Source of the DNA: Rhizobium mayense
Lineage (GTDB): Bacteria > Pseudomonadota > Alphaproteobacteria > Rhizobiales > Rhizobiaceae
Direction of reading: 5' to 3'
Length of the DNA stretch: 64,000 nt
NCBI RefSeq assembly: GCF_030272705.1
Contig: NZ_JARFYM010000014.1
Span: 82,233-146,232 of the forward strand
Part shown: piece by piece, positions 17,901 to 26,532 of the stretch
Numbering within the stretch: position 1 is the first letter of the stretch
Layout of the letters: every line of letters starts with the position of its first letter
Position numbers and translations under genes: made by a program
Notes under the pieces: model-generated
What the model was told of the DNA's origin: nothing
Database searches by the model: none
Seen by the model: the letters and a program-made list of their open reading frames with translations, nothing else

Positions 17901-20900
17901 CCGTCATGCCGAAGGCAAAATCGTTGAAGACGCTCGGCGCGCGATCGACGAACAGGAGCTGCGCGCCACGGGCACCAGCGATACGGATGGCAGCCCTCAT
18001 TCCATCGTCATGGGACAAGAGATGCTGGCTCTGATCACCAGACGCAACGATAATGTCGGCAAGCGGCTGATCGACAAGCTTCCCGGGTTCGGTGACAATG
18101 ACATGCGGGTTTTTCTCGAAAGCGAGTTCAAGCGCTCGGCGAATGTGCTCCCGCGGCTCGGCTATGATCAGGCGGGCGCCGGCCTCGGCGGCCATCAATG
18201 CCAACCGCTCGCTGAAAGCTGTCGATGTTGAACCCGCTTCCAAAATATGGCCGATGCTGCCGGGATTGGCCTCGACAGCAACCAACAGCGCCTCAGCAAT
18301 CAACGAAAGCCGCCTGCTGCTTAAGGGAGAGTGAACGAGCACATGCTCCAGCGTCGCCCCTCCCACCGTATGAGCCATCGCCTCGGTCCGTTGTTGGCCC
18401 AGCACGTGCTTGTGGACAGCAGCCAGACGGTCCAGGGTTTCGCGATAGGCATTGTTGACGAGAACGGCTTCCGCAACTCGACCGGCATCTTCGCGGTACA
18501 GCTCCCGCAGAAGGTCGCCCACCGGCGGCAAGGTGAAATCAAGGGGAACGTGCCACTCGCCATCGCCAACCGAAGCGATGCTGGCATCCTCCAAGGCATA
18601 GAGACAGTTGATCAGAAACGGCCGGAATTCCGGATCGTCGGGAACGCTTGAAAGCGAGACCAGTCCGTCTCTGCCTGCGATCGCCAGTGCAATCTCATGG
18701 CAGGCCCGATAGATCGCCGCGTCGAGAAGCAGGGTCGCATTATCGAGCGATTGATTTCCATTGTCGTTGTGCAACACCGGAGCATCCGGCAGCGTCATAT
18801 TCGGCAGAGACTGGCGATCGAAGAGAGCCGATGGCACGGTCTCGTAATGAAAGGCAACGGAATCCAGCGTCGCGTGGCGGCGCAGATAGGTGCGGCGGAA
18901 GCGGCAATCGTCGAAAGCGGCAACCTGATGGCCATCGGTGTCGAACATCCAGAACCGGGCCTTGATCGAATTTTGACTGAATCGATCGATCTCTATGACC
19001 GCTTTGGCAACCGGTCTTCCCCTGCCCGCAACCCGCACCGTTCCGAAGCGAACCGGGATATAAGGAGCTCCAGCCTCGTCGCCGGACAGTTGATCGAATA
19101 GCGCCACGAGACCATGGAACGCTGCATCGATCGACATCGGATTGAGATTGTAAGTCAAAAACGGATGGGTGGGACCGGCGGCAGGCTTGAGGTCCACTTC
19201 GATGACATGGCGCCCGAAGGCGACGGCCTTCGACAGAAGCCGGAAATGGGGGCCATATTGCAGGCCGAAACGCTCCGCCGTTTCATAGGTCTTCTCGGAA
19301 GTCAGGACGGATTCCGGCTGCGCGGACCGCCATCCCGCTTGGCTCTCAACGGCACTGTTCTCGATCGGCTTGCGGCAGCGCGCGACGGCATGAACGGTCC
19401 AGTCATCATTGCTCAGCCGCTCACGTGACCGAATTTCGATATCGCCGGTCTCCGGAGACAGGACCGTCGACAGCTCCATCATTCGGTCCTGGCGCAATTC
19501 CAGGGGCCTGACGATTTCCAGATTGCCGATCTCGACCTCATCCGTCTGGTAATATCGCTGAGCTGCCGTGACGACGATTTCGATGAAACCACTGCCCGGC
19601 AGAATAGACTTGCCATCGACGACATGTTCCGCCAGATCGGCGAAAAGATGCGCGTCCAGATGGTTTTTCCAAGTGGAGCCGTTGGGGTCGGTGCGCCAGC
19701 CAAGCAGGGTGTAAGGGCTCTTACCGTCGCGACCGAAAATGTCGATTTCGTCTGTTGTCGGCTGCGAACGCAACTCCACCGGCTCGAACGGCAAAGGGGG
19801 CAGCTTGACGAAAGCATTGCGCGTGGCGCTGCCGCGCGAACGCAGTGCAGGCGCGCCATGGGCGACAGCGCGCGCAAACGCCTGCGAAACCGGATCGCGA
19901 CTGCGAAGCGGCGTCTCCCGCAGCAATGTCGGTATGGCAACTGCCTGGACGGACGCCTGCTTGGCGATCTCCGTCACATAGTTCGACAGGATCGGACGCG
20001 GGGCGATTTCAATGAACAGGTTGCATCCCATCGCCATCGCCGCCTGGCAGGCGGCCTTGAAAAGCACGGGATCGCGGACGTTGCGCCACCAATATTGGGC
20101 ATCCAGCAGGCGGCCATCGCAGGCAGTGCCAGTCACCGTCGAGATGAAGGTGCCGGTGCCTGCATCCGGCTCGACATCCGGCAGATCGGCGAGAAAGGCG
20201 TCCTTTGCCCGATCGATGATCGGATGGTGGAACGGATAGTTAATGTCGAGGATATGGGCGACGATCTGCGACTTGCGGGCCGCGTCCCTGAACGCCTCGA
20301 TCTCGTGGACGGGGCCGGAAATCGTTATCGAATTCGGCGCGTTAATCGCGGCGACGCAGATGTTATAGAGACCCTGCGATTTGGCGAAGGCGAGCGCGGC
20401 GTCCTCGTTGAGAACGACCGCGGCCATCCTGCCTTCACCGGCAAGAAGATCCTGATGAAGCGAACGCTTGGCGACGATCGCGACCGCCTCGGCAGCCGTC
20501 AGCGCTTTGGCCGCATAGGCAGCGGCGATTTCACCGACGGAATGGCCGAGGACCGCGTCAGGCTTCACACCCAGCGCCGCCAGACAATCCGAGAGAGAGG
20601 CCTGAACTGCAAAAAGCAGAGGCTGGGCAATCTTGGTATCCGCGAGCCGCAAAGACAGATCGGAAGAGACCAGAATATCCGTCAGCTTCTCGCCGAGATA
20701 ATACTCGAAGAGCGCGCTGAAAGACTGGAAACACTGCCGGAAATGGCTGTTCTCCTGATAGGCCTCGACACCCATGCCCGCCCATTGCGAGCCGTTGCCC
20801 GAAAAGACGAAGGCAATCTTGGCCGCCTGGCCCGGCACCTCGCCGATTTCACCAACGGAACTTTCGCCGGCAAGATGCGCATTGATGGCCGCAAGCACCG

Positions 20901-22386
20901 CTACGCTGTCCTTGGCTTTGGCTGCGAAACGGTGGCGCATCGGTTCGCGGTTGGCGGCGGACGACGCGATGATCTGCCGGGCTTCCTTGGGCTCTGCATC
21001 TTCGAGGCGGGTCCTGTAGTCATCGAGCAGCTTCGAAAGCGCCGAAGCCGTATGGGCACTTGCAACGAAAATCGTACCGTCGCCCCGCATCTGCGGTTCG
21101 GGCGGAGCGATCGGATCGGGATCGCCGATGACGACATGGGCATTCGTGCCGCCGAATCCGAAGGAATTGATGCCGGCAAAGCGTGGCCGTTTGGCCGGAA
21201 GGAGCTCGATGGCCGATGTATTGACCCGAACGTTCAAGCCTTCGAAATCGATAGTTTCGTTCGGCTGCTCGAAATGCAGCGACGCCGGCAGGAAATTGTT
21301 TTCCAGCGCGATCATCGCTTTCAGCAGGCCGAAGAGCCCGGAAGCAGGCTCGGTATGTCCGATATTGGACTTGATCGAGCCGACCGGCACCGGTGCCCTG
21401 CGGTTCCGCCCAATGACATCACCGATCGCCCAAATCTCGGCGGGATCGCCGACTTTGGTTCCCGTACCATGGCCTTCGATGAAGGCGATGCGGTTGACGT
21501 CGATATTCTGCCCCTCATAGATCGAGCGCAGCAAAGCGGCTTGCGCGTCCCGCGATGGCAGCGAGATGCCGTTCGTCCGGCCGGAAGAATTCACCCCGAC
21601 CGCATGGATCCGCGCGTAACTGCGGTCCTTCTCGCGCAAAGCGCGATCCGTCCTGCGCAGGATGATGGCTGCGCCGCCTTCCGCGCGGACGTAGCCGCGG
21701 CCGTTGTCGTCATAGGCGCGGCAAAGCCCTTCAGGCGACAACATGCGCGCCTGCGAAAAGCCAACAAAGGACAAAGGATGGACCAGAAGATTGATGCCGC
21801 CGACGATCGCCGTGTCGATATCGCCGCATTCCAGCGCCCTCACCGCCTGATCGAGCGCCACAAGCGACGACGAACAGGCTGTGTCGATCGTCATGCTCGG
21901 CCCCCGCAGGCCGAAAATGTGTGAAACGCGATTGGATACGATCGAGAGCGTGTTGCCCGTCATGAAGTACGGGCTGCCCGACGCCGGATCTTCGGCGGTG
22001 AGATTGCCGTAGTCGAGCGATGAAGCACCAACATAGACGCCTACCTTCTCGCCTTCGAAGCTGTCGACGGGCAAGTTGGCGTCTTCCAAAGCCCGCCAGA
22101 CGAGGTTCAGCAGGATGCGCTGCTGCGGATCCATCTGCATTGCTTCGCGCTGCGAGAGGCCGAAGACCGCAGGGTCGAAGGCGTAAATGTCCGCCATGAC
22201 ACCAGCGGCGTAACTATAGGTTTTTCCTTGAGTGCCGACGACTGGGTGCCAAAAACGCGCGAGATCCCATCGCTCATCGGGGATACGCCCAACGGTGCAA
22301 AGTCCTTCCTTGAGGACGAGCAGCAGCTCTTCTATCGAACCCGCCCCCGGGGCGACGCTCGCCCGCCCGATAATTTCAATCGTCAT
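14920..22386 (-). CDS. rkpA: type I polyketide/fatty-acid synthase for capsule lipid, RkpA
   Basis: 2,488-residue single-module, fully reducing synthase. Domains in order: ketosynthase (about 1-420; Cys171 in DTACSSS, His306 in GHGTG, His344 in GHTE), acyltransferase (about 530-840; Ser616 in GHSVGE), dehydratase (about 890-1170; His921 in HVVDGKSILPG, Asp1087), a degenerate methyltransferase-like region (about 1340-1560), enoylreductase (about 1757-2060; GAAGGVG near 1897), ketoreductase (about 2095-2330; GGIGGFG near 2100, Tyr2242 in GQANY) and acyl carrier protein (about 2370-2450; Ser2411 in GLDSL). There is no thioesterase, which fits hand-over to RkpG. In S. meliloti RkpA is required for K-antigen capsule. 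The module is complete and should act iteratively to a saturated chain; chain length cannot be read from sequence. Confidence 0.93.
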   Translation of the reverse strand: MTIEIIGRASVAPGAGSIEELLLVLKEGLCTVGRIPDERWDLARFWHPVVGTQGKTYSYAAGVMADIYAFDPAVFGLSQREAMQMDPQQRILLNLVWRALEDANLPVDSFEGEKVGVYVGASSLDYGNLTAEDPASGSPYFMTGNTLSIVSNRVSHIFGLRGPSMTIDTACSSSLVALDQAVRALECGDIDTAIVGGINLLVHPLSFVGFSQARMLSPEGLCRAYDDNGRGYVRAEGGAAIILRRTDRALREKDRSYARIHAVGVNSSGRTNGISLPSRDAQAALLRSIYEGQNIDVNRIAFIEGHGTGTKVGDPAEIWAIGDVIGRNRRAPVPVGSIKSNIGHTEPASGLFGLLKAMIALENNFLPASLHFEQPNETIDFEGLNVRVNTSAIELLPAKRPRFAGINSFGFGGTNAHVVIGDPDPIAPPEPQMRGDGTIFVASAHTASALSKLLDDYRTRLEDAEPKEARQIIASSAANREPMRHRFAAKAKDSVAVLAAINAHLAGESSVGEIGEVPGQAAKIAFVFSGNGSQWAGMGVEAYQENSHFRQCFQSFSALFEYYLGEKLTDILVSSDLSLRLADTKIAQPLLFAVQASLSDCLAALGVKPDAVLGHSVGEIAAAYAAKALTAAEAVAIVAKRSLHQDLLAGEGRMAAVVLNEDAALAFAKSQGLYNICVAAINAPNSITISGPVHEIEAFRDAARKSQIVAHILDINYPFHHPIIDRAKDAFLADLPDVEPDAGTGTFISTVTGTACDGRLLDAQYWWRNVRDPVLFKAACQAAMAMGCNLFIEIAPRPILSNYVTEIAKQASVQAVAIPTLLRETPLRSRDPVSQAFARAVAHGAPALRSRGSATRNAFVKLPPLPFEPVELRSQPTTDEIDIFGRDGKSPYTLLGWRTDPNGSTWKNHLDAHLFADLAEHVVDGKSILPGSGFIEIVVTAAQRYYQTDEVEIGNLEIVRPLELRQDRMMELSTVLSPETGDIEIRSRERLSNDDWTVHAVARCRKPIENSAVESQAGWRSAQPESVLTSEKTYETAERFGLQYGPHFRLLSKAVAFGRHVIEVDLKPAAGPTHPFLTYNLNPMSIDAAFHGLVALFDQLSGDEAGAPYIPVRFGTVRVAGRGRPVAKAVIEIDRFSQNSIKARFWMFDTDGHQVAAFDDCRFRRTYLRRHATLDSVAFHYETVPSALFDRQSLPNMTLPDAPVLHNDNGNQSLDNATLLLDAAIYRACHEIALAIAGRDGLVSLSSVPDDPEFRPFLINCLYALEDASIASVGDGEWHVPLDFTLPPVGDLLRELYREDAGRVAEAVLVNNAYRETLDRLAAVHKHVLGQQRTEAMAHTVGGATLEHVLVHSPLSSRRLSLIAEALLVAVEANPGSIGHILEAGSTSTAFSERLALMAAEAGARLIIAEPREHIRRALELAFEKNPHVIVTEPGKLVDQPLADIIVASGDQSQHLLSHDDGMRAAIRIAGARGAQLLFVDRAPSVFNDFAFGMTEGWFAGSQSPEFPVGQLGTPQQVENILATLGFGKAKLEEQVFPEGVLITAAATSGSHVEDKPAVSRFETPLLVLSEGGESTVGIADMQVITVDVKVPLSNLAAALASHRPRHILYVAEREGGRDASELSQMRLEALAELADALARYGRDDRPCLVIMAPGGSPLASERIDSANAGLWAFARVLQNEYDTFDVHLLDADTDDERAIAAVETLLVAKTDNREWVLEGVSGRIGEIRAVAGPFAVAATLTRDVAAATIRQHASGRLDSVVWEEADLPVPSDDEVIVAVEATGLNFRDVMWAMGLLPEEALEDGFAGATIGMEFAGRVLQTGSAVSDLQPGDKVMGIGPAAFSTHVRVRRDGVTKLSETMETVAAATVPVAFLTAYYAMVELGRIQPGETILIHGAAGGVGLAALQIAKLKGAKVIATAGTIEKRSFLQMLGADHVLDSRSLDFVAGVRHNTQGEGVDLVLNSLFSEAMERSIELVKPFGRFLELGKRDYYSDRKIGLRPFRRNISYFGIDADQLLISAPAVTKRIFAEIGQLFADKKLTPLPYRAFGYDEIGGAFRLMQNAGHIGKIVVRPPVLGVDHVLPAPSKSLRLDPDGIFLVAGGIGGFGLAAADWLVSKGARRIALCSRRGVADEETLQTIGQWKKKGVEATLHACDMTDEAAVGTLLGSLRTEGALKGVVHAAMVLDDGLLANLTPERNRPVIEVKVRGADILHRSTLNDSLDLFLLFSSATTMLGNPGQANYVAANGYLEGLARARRAAGLPALAIGFGAIADKGFLARNIEVNELLSKRIGKAALKARDALEQVERYMLADTGKIDAAAVMIAEIDWGAARMLPIAGRPLFEPLMRHANGHQSLNEGDTIDLRELIKGKSQDEAQAALHVLVASEIAAILRVTEDTITPDKVLKDIGLDSLMAMELGMSFQQKTGFDIPLGGVGEGTTVGDVVSRLRDRVMNRGGGGAERAAVTEDKVVGRLVQSHSLQPPLKRAAH

Positions 22387-22747
22387 GATATCTCGGCGTC
22401 ATTCTAAAAATTGCATGGGATGAAAGTAGCCATAGTTACTTATCAACTGTTCACATCACAATTATCTGCGGTTGTCACCTGCAAAAGCTGGGGTGCAGAA
22501 CACCGCATTTGACAAAGAAAGCCGGCGTGACCCAAATCAGAGTGGATATACCGGACTACAACCCTTTGTAGAAGATCCACAGTCGGAATCTCAAAAATAC
22601 GAAGCGCCTCCCCGCCGGCTGTCACCATCGCCCGTCCATTCCCAATAAATTCCGGTCTTTCGACCATGCGGCTTACGCCGACCGACATCAGGCATTGATG
22701 CTCTTGACAAAGCACGCGGCTCCGCACGCCTCGCCATCAAACCAACG
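22387..22747. other. spacer upstream of rkpA
   Basis: 361 bp between the end of the rkpU-like gene and the rkpA start, both on the minus strand. It should carry the rkpA promoter. A 94-codon open frame here has no ribosome site, no recognisable domain and neighbour-unlike composition, so I do not call it. No clear terminator for the rkpU-like gene is seen. Confidence 0.4.
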
Positions 22748-23929
22748 TCATTGCCCCAGATTGACCGCCGTCGACGCACCCTGCGACGCGATGTTGAGCG
22801 GCGCACCGACAAGCGTCAGGAATTTCCGAATATCGACCGATGGGTGACGCGATACATAGATGACGTCGCGGCTCTTGACGGGGAACGTCTGGCCGACGAT
22901 CAGACTGTCGGGATGCGACATGTCGAATTTATAGACAATCGGATAGCGTCCCTTGGAATCCGGCGACATGCCCTTGCGCACGAGCTCTTGGAAGCGAGCG
23001 AGGCCGAGCAGGCTTTGGACGATTTCCGGCTCTTCGTAACGGAACAGGAAAAATCCCTTCGCGTTGGCAGCTTCATCGATCGCGCCATGGCCCAAAGCGA
23101 CGGCCTCGAGAAGATTCAAGTCGTTCGCCCCGAACTCGAGGCGGCCATCACCCTTGACCGCACCAAGCAGGGTAAAGGTCCTGGGATCACGTACGAGGAA
23201 GATCTGATCGCCAGGCTGGACATAAATATCTTCAGTCGGATGCTCGATGATCGACTTCAAAAGAGCTGTCCCTGTCTTGTTGCCGCGAACCAATGTTACA
23301 TAGGTTTCGTAAGGCTGGGTGACCGGTCCACCCGCCTTGGCGATGACCTGCGTGATCTTTTCGCCAGTCAAATCCAAAGGAACCAGCGAGGGACGGCCGA
23401 CAGCGCCGGAAACGGTGACCGTGCGCGATGCCGTCCCGGTGCTCGTTACAATGACATCAGGTTCGACCGCCTTGGTGGCCAGTGCCGCCAGGATCGCTTG
23501 ACGGGCCTGCTCCAGCGTCTTGCCGGCAAACTTGACCGTGCCGGCATAGGGAATGGCAGCGGTCCCATCCGGTTGAACGACAATATCCAGCGACACCTGC
23601 TTGGACTGAGCCGTCGAGAACAAGCCGTCCGCGCCAGCCTCAAAAATGGTCACTCGCAACGAATCGCCGACACCGATAACAACGCGTCCGACAGAGCCGC
23701 CTATCCCGAACCGACGATTAAGTGCGCCGGAAACATAATCGGAGACAAGGCGCGCCGTGCGACTGTCTATGTCGACAACATCGAAAACGGCCGTATTCTT
23801 GCGCCCAAGTTCGGCGCCCGATTGCCCAGCGTCATCATCTATCGCACCGGCCAGCGGCCCTTCGCTCGAGACGGAATTGCATCCCGCCAGCACAACGCAA
23901 ACTAGTATCGCCGCCCCTACGCGAATCAA
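22748..23929 (-). CDS. rkpU: outer-membrane polysaccharide export lipoprotein (Wza/KpsD type, RkpU-like)
   Basis: 393 residues from a TTG at 23929, preceded by GAGG 8 bp upstream; no better start keeps the signal sequence. The N-terminus is a lipoprotein signal with lipobox LAGC (Cys17). A polysaccharide-export domain (about 85-175, GVGDSLRVTIFE to EPDVIVT) is followed by SLBB-type repeats (VSGAVGRP, YVQPGDQIFLV, RDVIYVSRHP). Proteins of this class form the outer-membrane channel that works with a KpsE-type inner-membrane partner; two such partners are encoded just across the divergent promoter region. The symbol rests on similarity to the rhizobial RkpU role. Confidence 0.82.
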   Translation of the reverse strand: MIRVGAAILVCVVLAGCNSVSSEGPLAGAIDDDAGQSGAELGRKNTAVFDVVDIDSRTARLVSDYVSGALNRRFGIGGSVGRVVIGVGDSLRVTIFEAGADGLFSTAQSKQVSLDIVVQPDGTAAIPYAGTVKFAGKTLEQARQAILAALATKAVEPDVIVTSTGTASRTVTVSGAVGRPSLVPLDLTGEKITQVIAKAGGPVTQPYETYVTLVRGNKTGTALLKSIIEHPTEDIYVQPGDQIFLVRDPRTFTLLGAVKGDGRLEFGANDLNLLEAVALGHGAIDEAANAKGFFLFRYEEPEIVQSLLGLARFQELVRKGMSPDSKGRYPIVYKFDMSHPDSLIVGQTFPVKSRDVIYVSRHPSVDIRKFLTLVGAPLNIASQGASTAVNLGQ

Positions 23930-24565
23930 TTGAATAACCTCAAAATCAATACCGGCCGACCTTACCGACTGGATCAGGGCAGCGCATTATTCATAAAACC
24001 CGTCGGCGCCTTGAAGAGCATAATGAGGCCCCCTCAACAAGCCAATTTAGCACAAACGCCGTCAAAAAAATTCTAGTGCGATCTTATTAGCTCACGTGAT
24101 GGTCGTATATCCACTGCAAAATTTAGGCTGAAAACGTGAATAACACAATTTATACCGGTATTTTCTAAGAGACTTAGATTAATATTCACTCAATGATAGA
24201 GGAACCCGTTAACCAATGAAAACAAGCCGAATCCGCATCCTTAGATCCAAAAACGGAACCGAACGCCTTTCCTTTTTGTGAGGGTACCCTTGCTTATCAT
24301 GGCCTTGGGCTCTAAACCATGACCGACATATTGGCAACTGAATTAAACAACCCAGGATTAGCAAGGTCGAATTCATCCTTCGCCGGATTGCCATGGCAGC
24401 AAGGAGGATATGGAACAAGTCTTTCGGGTGGTCGCTAGGCCGTGAAAGAGACCGCAATATGAATTGTGCCGTCCAAGGGACACGCCGCGGCAATTCAGAA
24501 AATGGCGGCCAAAGTCCGACCCACTATACCGGCCTAGAGACGCCTCGAAACCGGACGAACTACCG
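23930..24565. other. AT-rich divergent promoter region of the capsule locus
   Basis: About 636 bp, visibly richer in A and T than its surroundings, between the rkpU-like gene (leftward) and the methyltransferase gene (rightward). It must hold promoters for both capsule operons. A 10-bp palindrome ATACCGGTAT lies near 24152. I see no convincing gene and no repeat array. Low GC and length fit a silencer or regulator target, which is inference. Confidence 0.45.
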
Positions 24566-25426
24566 ATGGAAATGAAAGTGTTGTCAATGCTCGGTTTTGC
24601 GAAGCGACCCAGGAAAAAGACGCCAGAGAATTCTCTGGAGGCGATATTTGATCAATACGAGCAAGGCAAACCCGACCATCAGAATGCGATTGACGCCCTT
24701 CCCGGCTGGAATTGCGCTTTTCCCACTGCCCTCGGACTCAATGCCGGAAAGCATCATCTCTATGCGGACGATCGGTTAGATTGGGCGCTGCGATCGTTCG
24801 GCTCGATCGAAGGGAAGACTATCCTGGAAGTGGGGCCGCTGGAAGGAATGCACACATACATGCTGCATCGCCAACGTCCGGCGCGGATCGACGCAATCGA
24901 GGCAAATCGGCTTTGTTTCCTGCGATGCCTGGTGACAAGGCAAATTCTCGATATCAGCAGCGCTTCGTTCTTGTTGGGTGATATTCAGGCGTGGCTTACC
25001 GACCACGAAGAAGTCTATGATTTTGCCATAGCTTCGGGCGTCCTCTATCACATGGCCGATCCCGGAGAGTTTTTGAGACTGCTGGCCAGCCGCGCGAATG
25101 CCGTTTTTATCTGGACGCACTTTTTTCTCGAAGAGGCGATGCCCAAGGGCGATGTGCGGCGGAATCCGTTCAGCGGGAAGGTCGAAACGAAGGTGATCGA
25201 GGGCGTTCCGGTCCGCTACTACGAACGCAGCTATCAGCATGCCAACTCGAACGCATCCTTCTGCGGCGGCATGAAGGATCGGCACTTCTGGATGCATAGA
25301 GACGACATATTGACGCTTTTGGAAAAGCTTGGATACAGCGACATCACAATCAAGGATCAGAACTTCGGCCATTCCGGCGGACCGTGCTTTTCGCTCTTGG
25401 CGCGCAAAGCGCACGCGGCTCCTTAA
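24566..25426 (+). CDS. SAM-dependent methyltransferase in capsule cluster
   Basis: 286 residues from the ATG at 24566 (an ATG two codons later is also possible). The SAM-binding motif I reads ILEVGPLEGMHTYML, with the acidic end of strand 2 in IDAIEANR and a post-motif FAIASGVLYHMADP typical of class I methyltransferases of the SmtA/TehB type. Upstream in-frame codons are Arg/Pro-rich and unlike coding sequence. It is the first gene of the rightward capsule operon, so it probably methylates a sugar or a chain end. The substrate is not known. It ends 20 bp before the next gene. Confidence 0.7.
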   Translation: MEMKVLSMLGFAKRPRKKTPENSLEAIFDQYEQGKPDHQNAIDALPGWNCAFPTALGLNAGKHHLYADDRLDWALRSFGSIEGKTILEVGPLEGMHTYMLHRQRPARIDAIEANRLCFLRCLVTRQILDISSASFLLGDIQAWLTDHEEVYDFAIASGVLYHMADPGEFLRLLASRANAVFIWTHFFLEEAMPKGDVRRNPFSGKVETKVIEGVPVRYYERSYQHANSNASFCGGMKDRHFWMHRDDILTLLEKLGYSDITIKDQNFGHSGGPCFSLLARKAHAAP

Positions 25427-25446
25427 CCCGACCCTGGAGGGCACCC

Positions 25447-26532
25447 GTGCTGTTTAATCTCGAATATGATCGGGGTACGGTTCTGGAAGGCTATCTCATT
25501 CCGGACGGATTTTCCGATCTGCCGCATATCAGGGTATCGGATGCGGATGGCGAGCTGATGGTCTTGCCCTGCGATCAGATCAAACAGGCGGTTGTCGACT
25601 CAGGTCGACACGAGAACGGGCGGGTCGGGTTCAAATTGGACACGACGATCATTCCCGACATTGCCAAGCGAAGCACACTCACGATCCACGACGCCAAGTC
25701 GGGATTGTTGATTTATCGCCGGCCGCAAGTGTCGCAACCGGTCCCGCTGAAGATCCTGCGCCTGGAAACACAGCTCCTGCCGATGGTCAAATTCGATTAT
25801 CACTGCGGGCGCCATTTCCAATATGAGCTGCCGTCCGTAGAGCGTTTCGGCCATGAAACCGCGCTTCAGGCCTTCCATCTCAACGCCATCCAGTCGATCT
25901 ATATCAGTGGGCGCCTGCTGCTGCGGAACTACGAGGAGTTCCTCGACAAGGGGTTCAAGGCCATCGTTCTGCTCACGGACCCCTATTATGAATTGGCCCT
26001 GCGCATATTTCTTTTGAAGCGAATGGCAAAAACCCAGATCTCATTCTTTGGCGACCGGGATAGGATCATCCTGGCACCGGCGGCGGAACACTTTGCTGAG
26101 GTCAATCTCGAAAGTGAGGCGTCCCTTAAATCGGCGCTCAAGAAAGCATCGCAGAACGTCAGAAACGTTCTGGTATCCCCCGTTACCCGCCAACTGGTCG
26201 CCACAACTCCGGAGCAACTAGCCACGCGTGGCGACGTTGCTGCGGCAATCGACCTCCTCTCACGTTTCACCATTGTCGGGCATGATGCCGACAGCCTTCA
26301 TTTCCAAGACGCGATTGGCGAGCTGCTCGGCATTTCCATAGGCGATCTTCCGCTGCTCTCCCGGCACACCGCTCTGGAGGACGTCGCGGCGAGATTGCGC
26401 TCACTGCATATTGCCGAGCTAATGCTCGAGGAAGACCTTATTTTTGATCATTATGTGCGTGAGGCGATGAGACCGAGCGCGCCGGAATTGCGAAACACAA
26501 ATGCAAGCCGATATGCCCAAAATAGCCATTGA
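25447..26532 (+). CDS. unknown protein of the capsule cluster (361 aa)
   Basis: 361 residues from a GTG at 25447, chosen because a perfect GGAGG lies 6 bp before it; an ATG at 25384 would overlap the previous gene. The protein is soluble, with no signal or membrane helix. The first 110 residues are beta-rich. The middle part contains YISGRLLLRNYEEFLDKG and VLLTDPYYELALRIF, and the end is helical. I do not recognise a family. Its place between the methyltransferase and the KpsE-like gene, with a 32-bp overlap into the latter, ties it to capsule synthesis or export; it could be a glycosyltransferase-like or export-regulating factor. Confidence 0.7.
   Translation: MLFNLEYDRGTVLEGYLIPDGFSDLPHIRVSDADGELMVLPCDQIKQAVVDSGRHENGRVGFKLDTTIIPDIAKRSTLTIHDAKSGLLIYRRPQVSQPVPLKILRLETQLLPMVKFDYHCGRHFQYELPSVERFGHETALQAFHLNAIQSIYISGRLLLRNYEEFLDKGFKAIVLLTDPYYELALRIFLLKRMAKTQISFFGDRDRIILAPAAEHFAEVNLESEASLKSALKKASQNVRNVLVSPVTRQLVATTPEQLATRGDVAAAIDLLSRFTIVGHDADSLHFQDAIGELLGISIGDLPLLSRHTALEDVAARLRSLHIAELMLEEDLIFDHYVREAMRPSAPELRNTNASRYAQNSH

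Noticed and set aside
19624..21924. 766-codon open frame opposite rkpA
   Set aside because: Antisense shadow of the AT and KS domains with no domain of its own.
24121..24170. CRISPR or tandem repeat array in the AT-rich capsule spacer
   Set aside because: No unit recurs with constant spacing; only an isolated 10-bp palindrome is present.
24209..24493. 94-codon minus-strand frame in the capsule promoter region
   Set aside because: No ribosome site, no domain, AT-rich non-coding composition.
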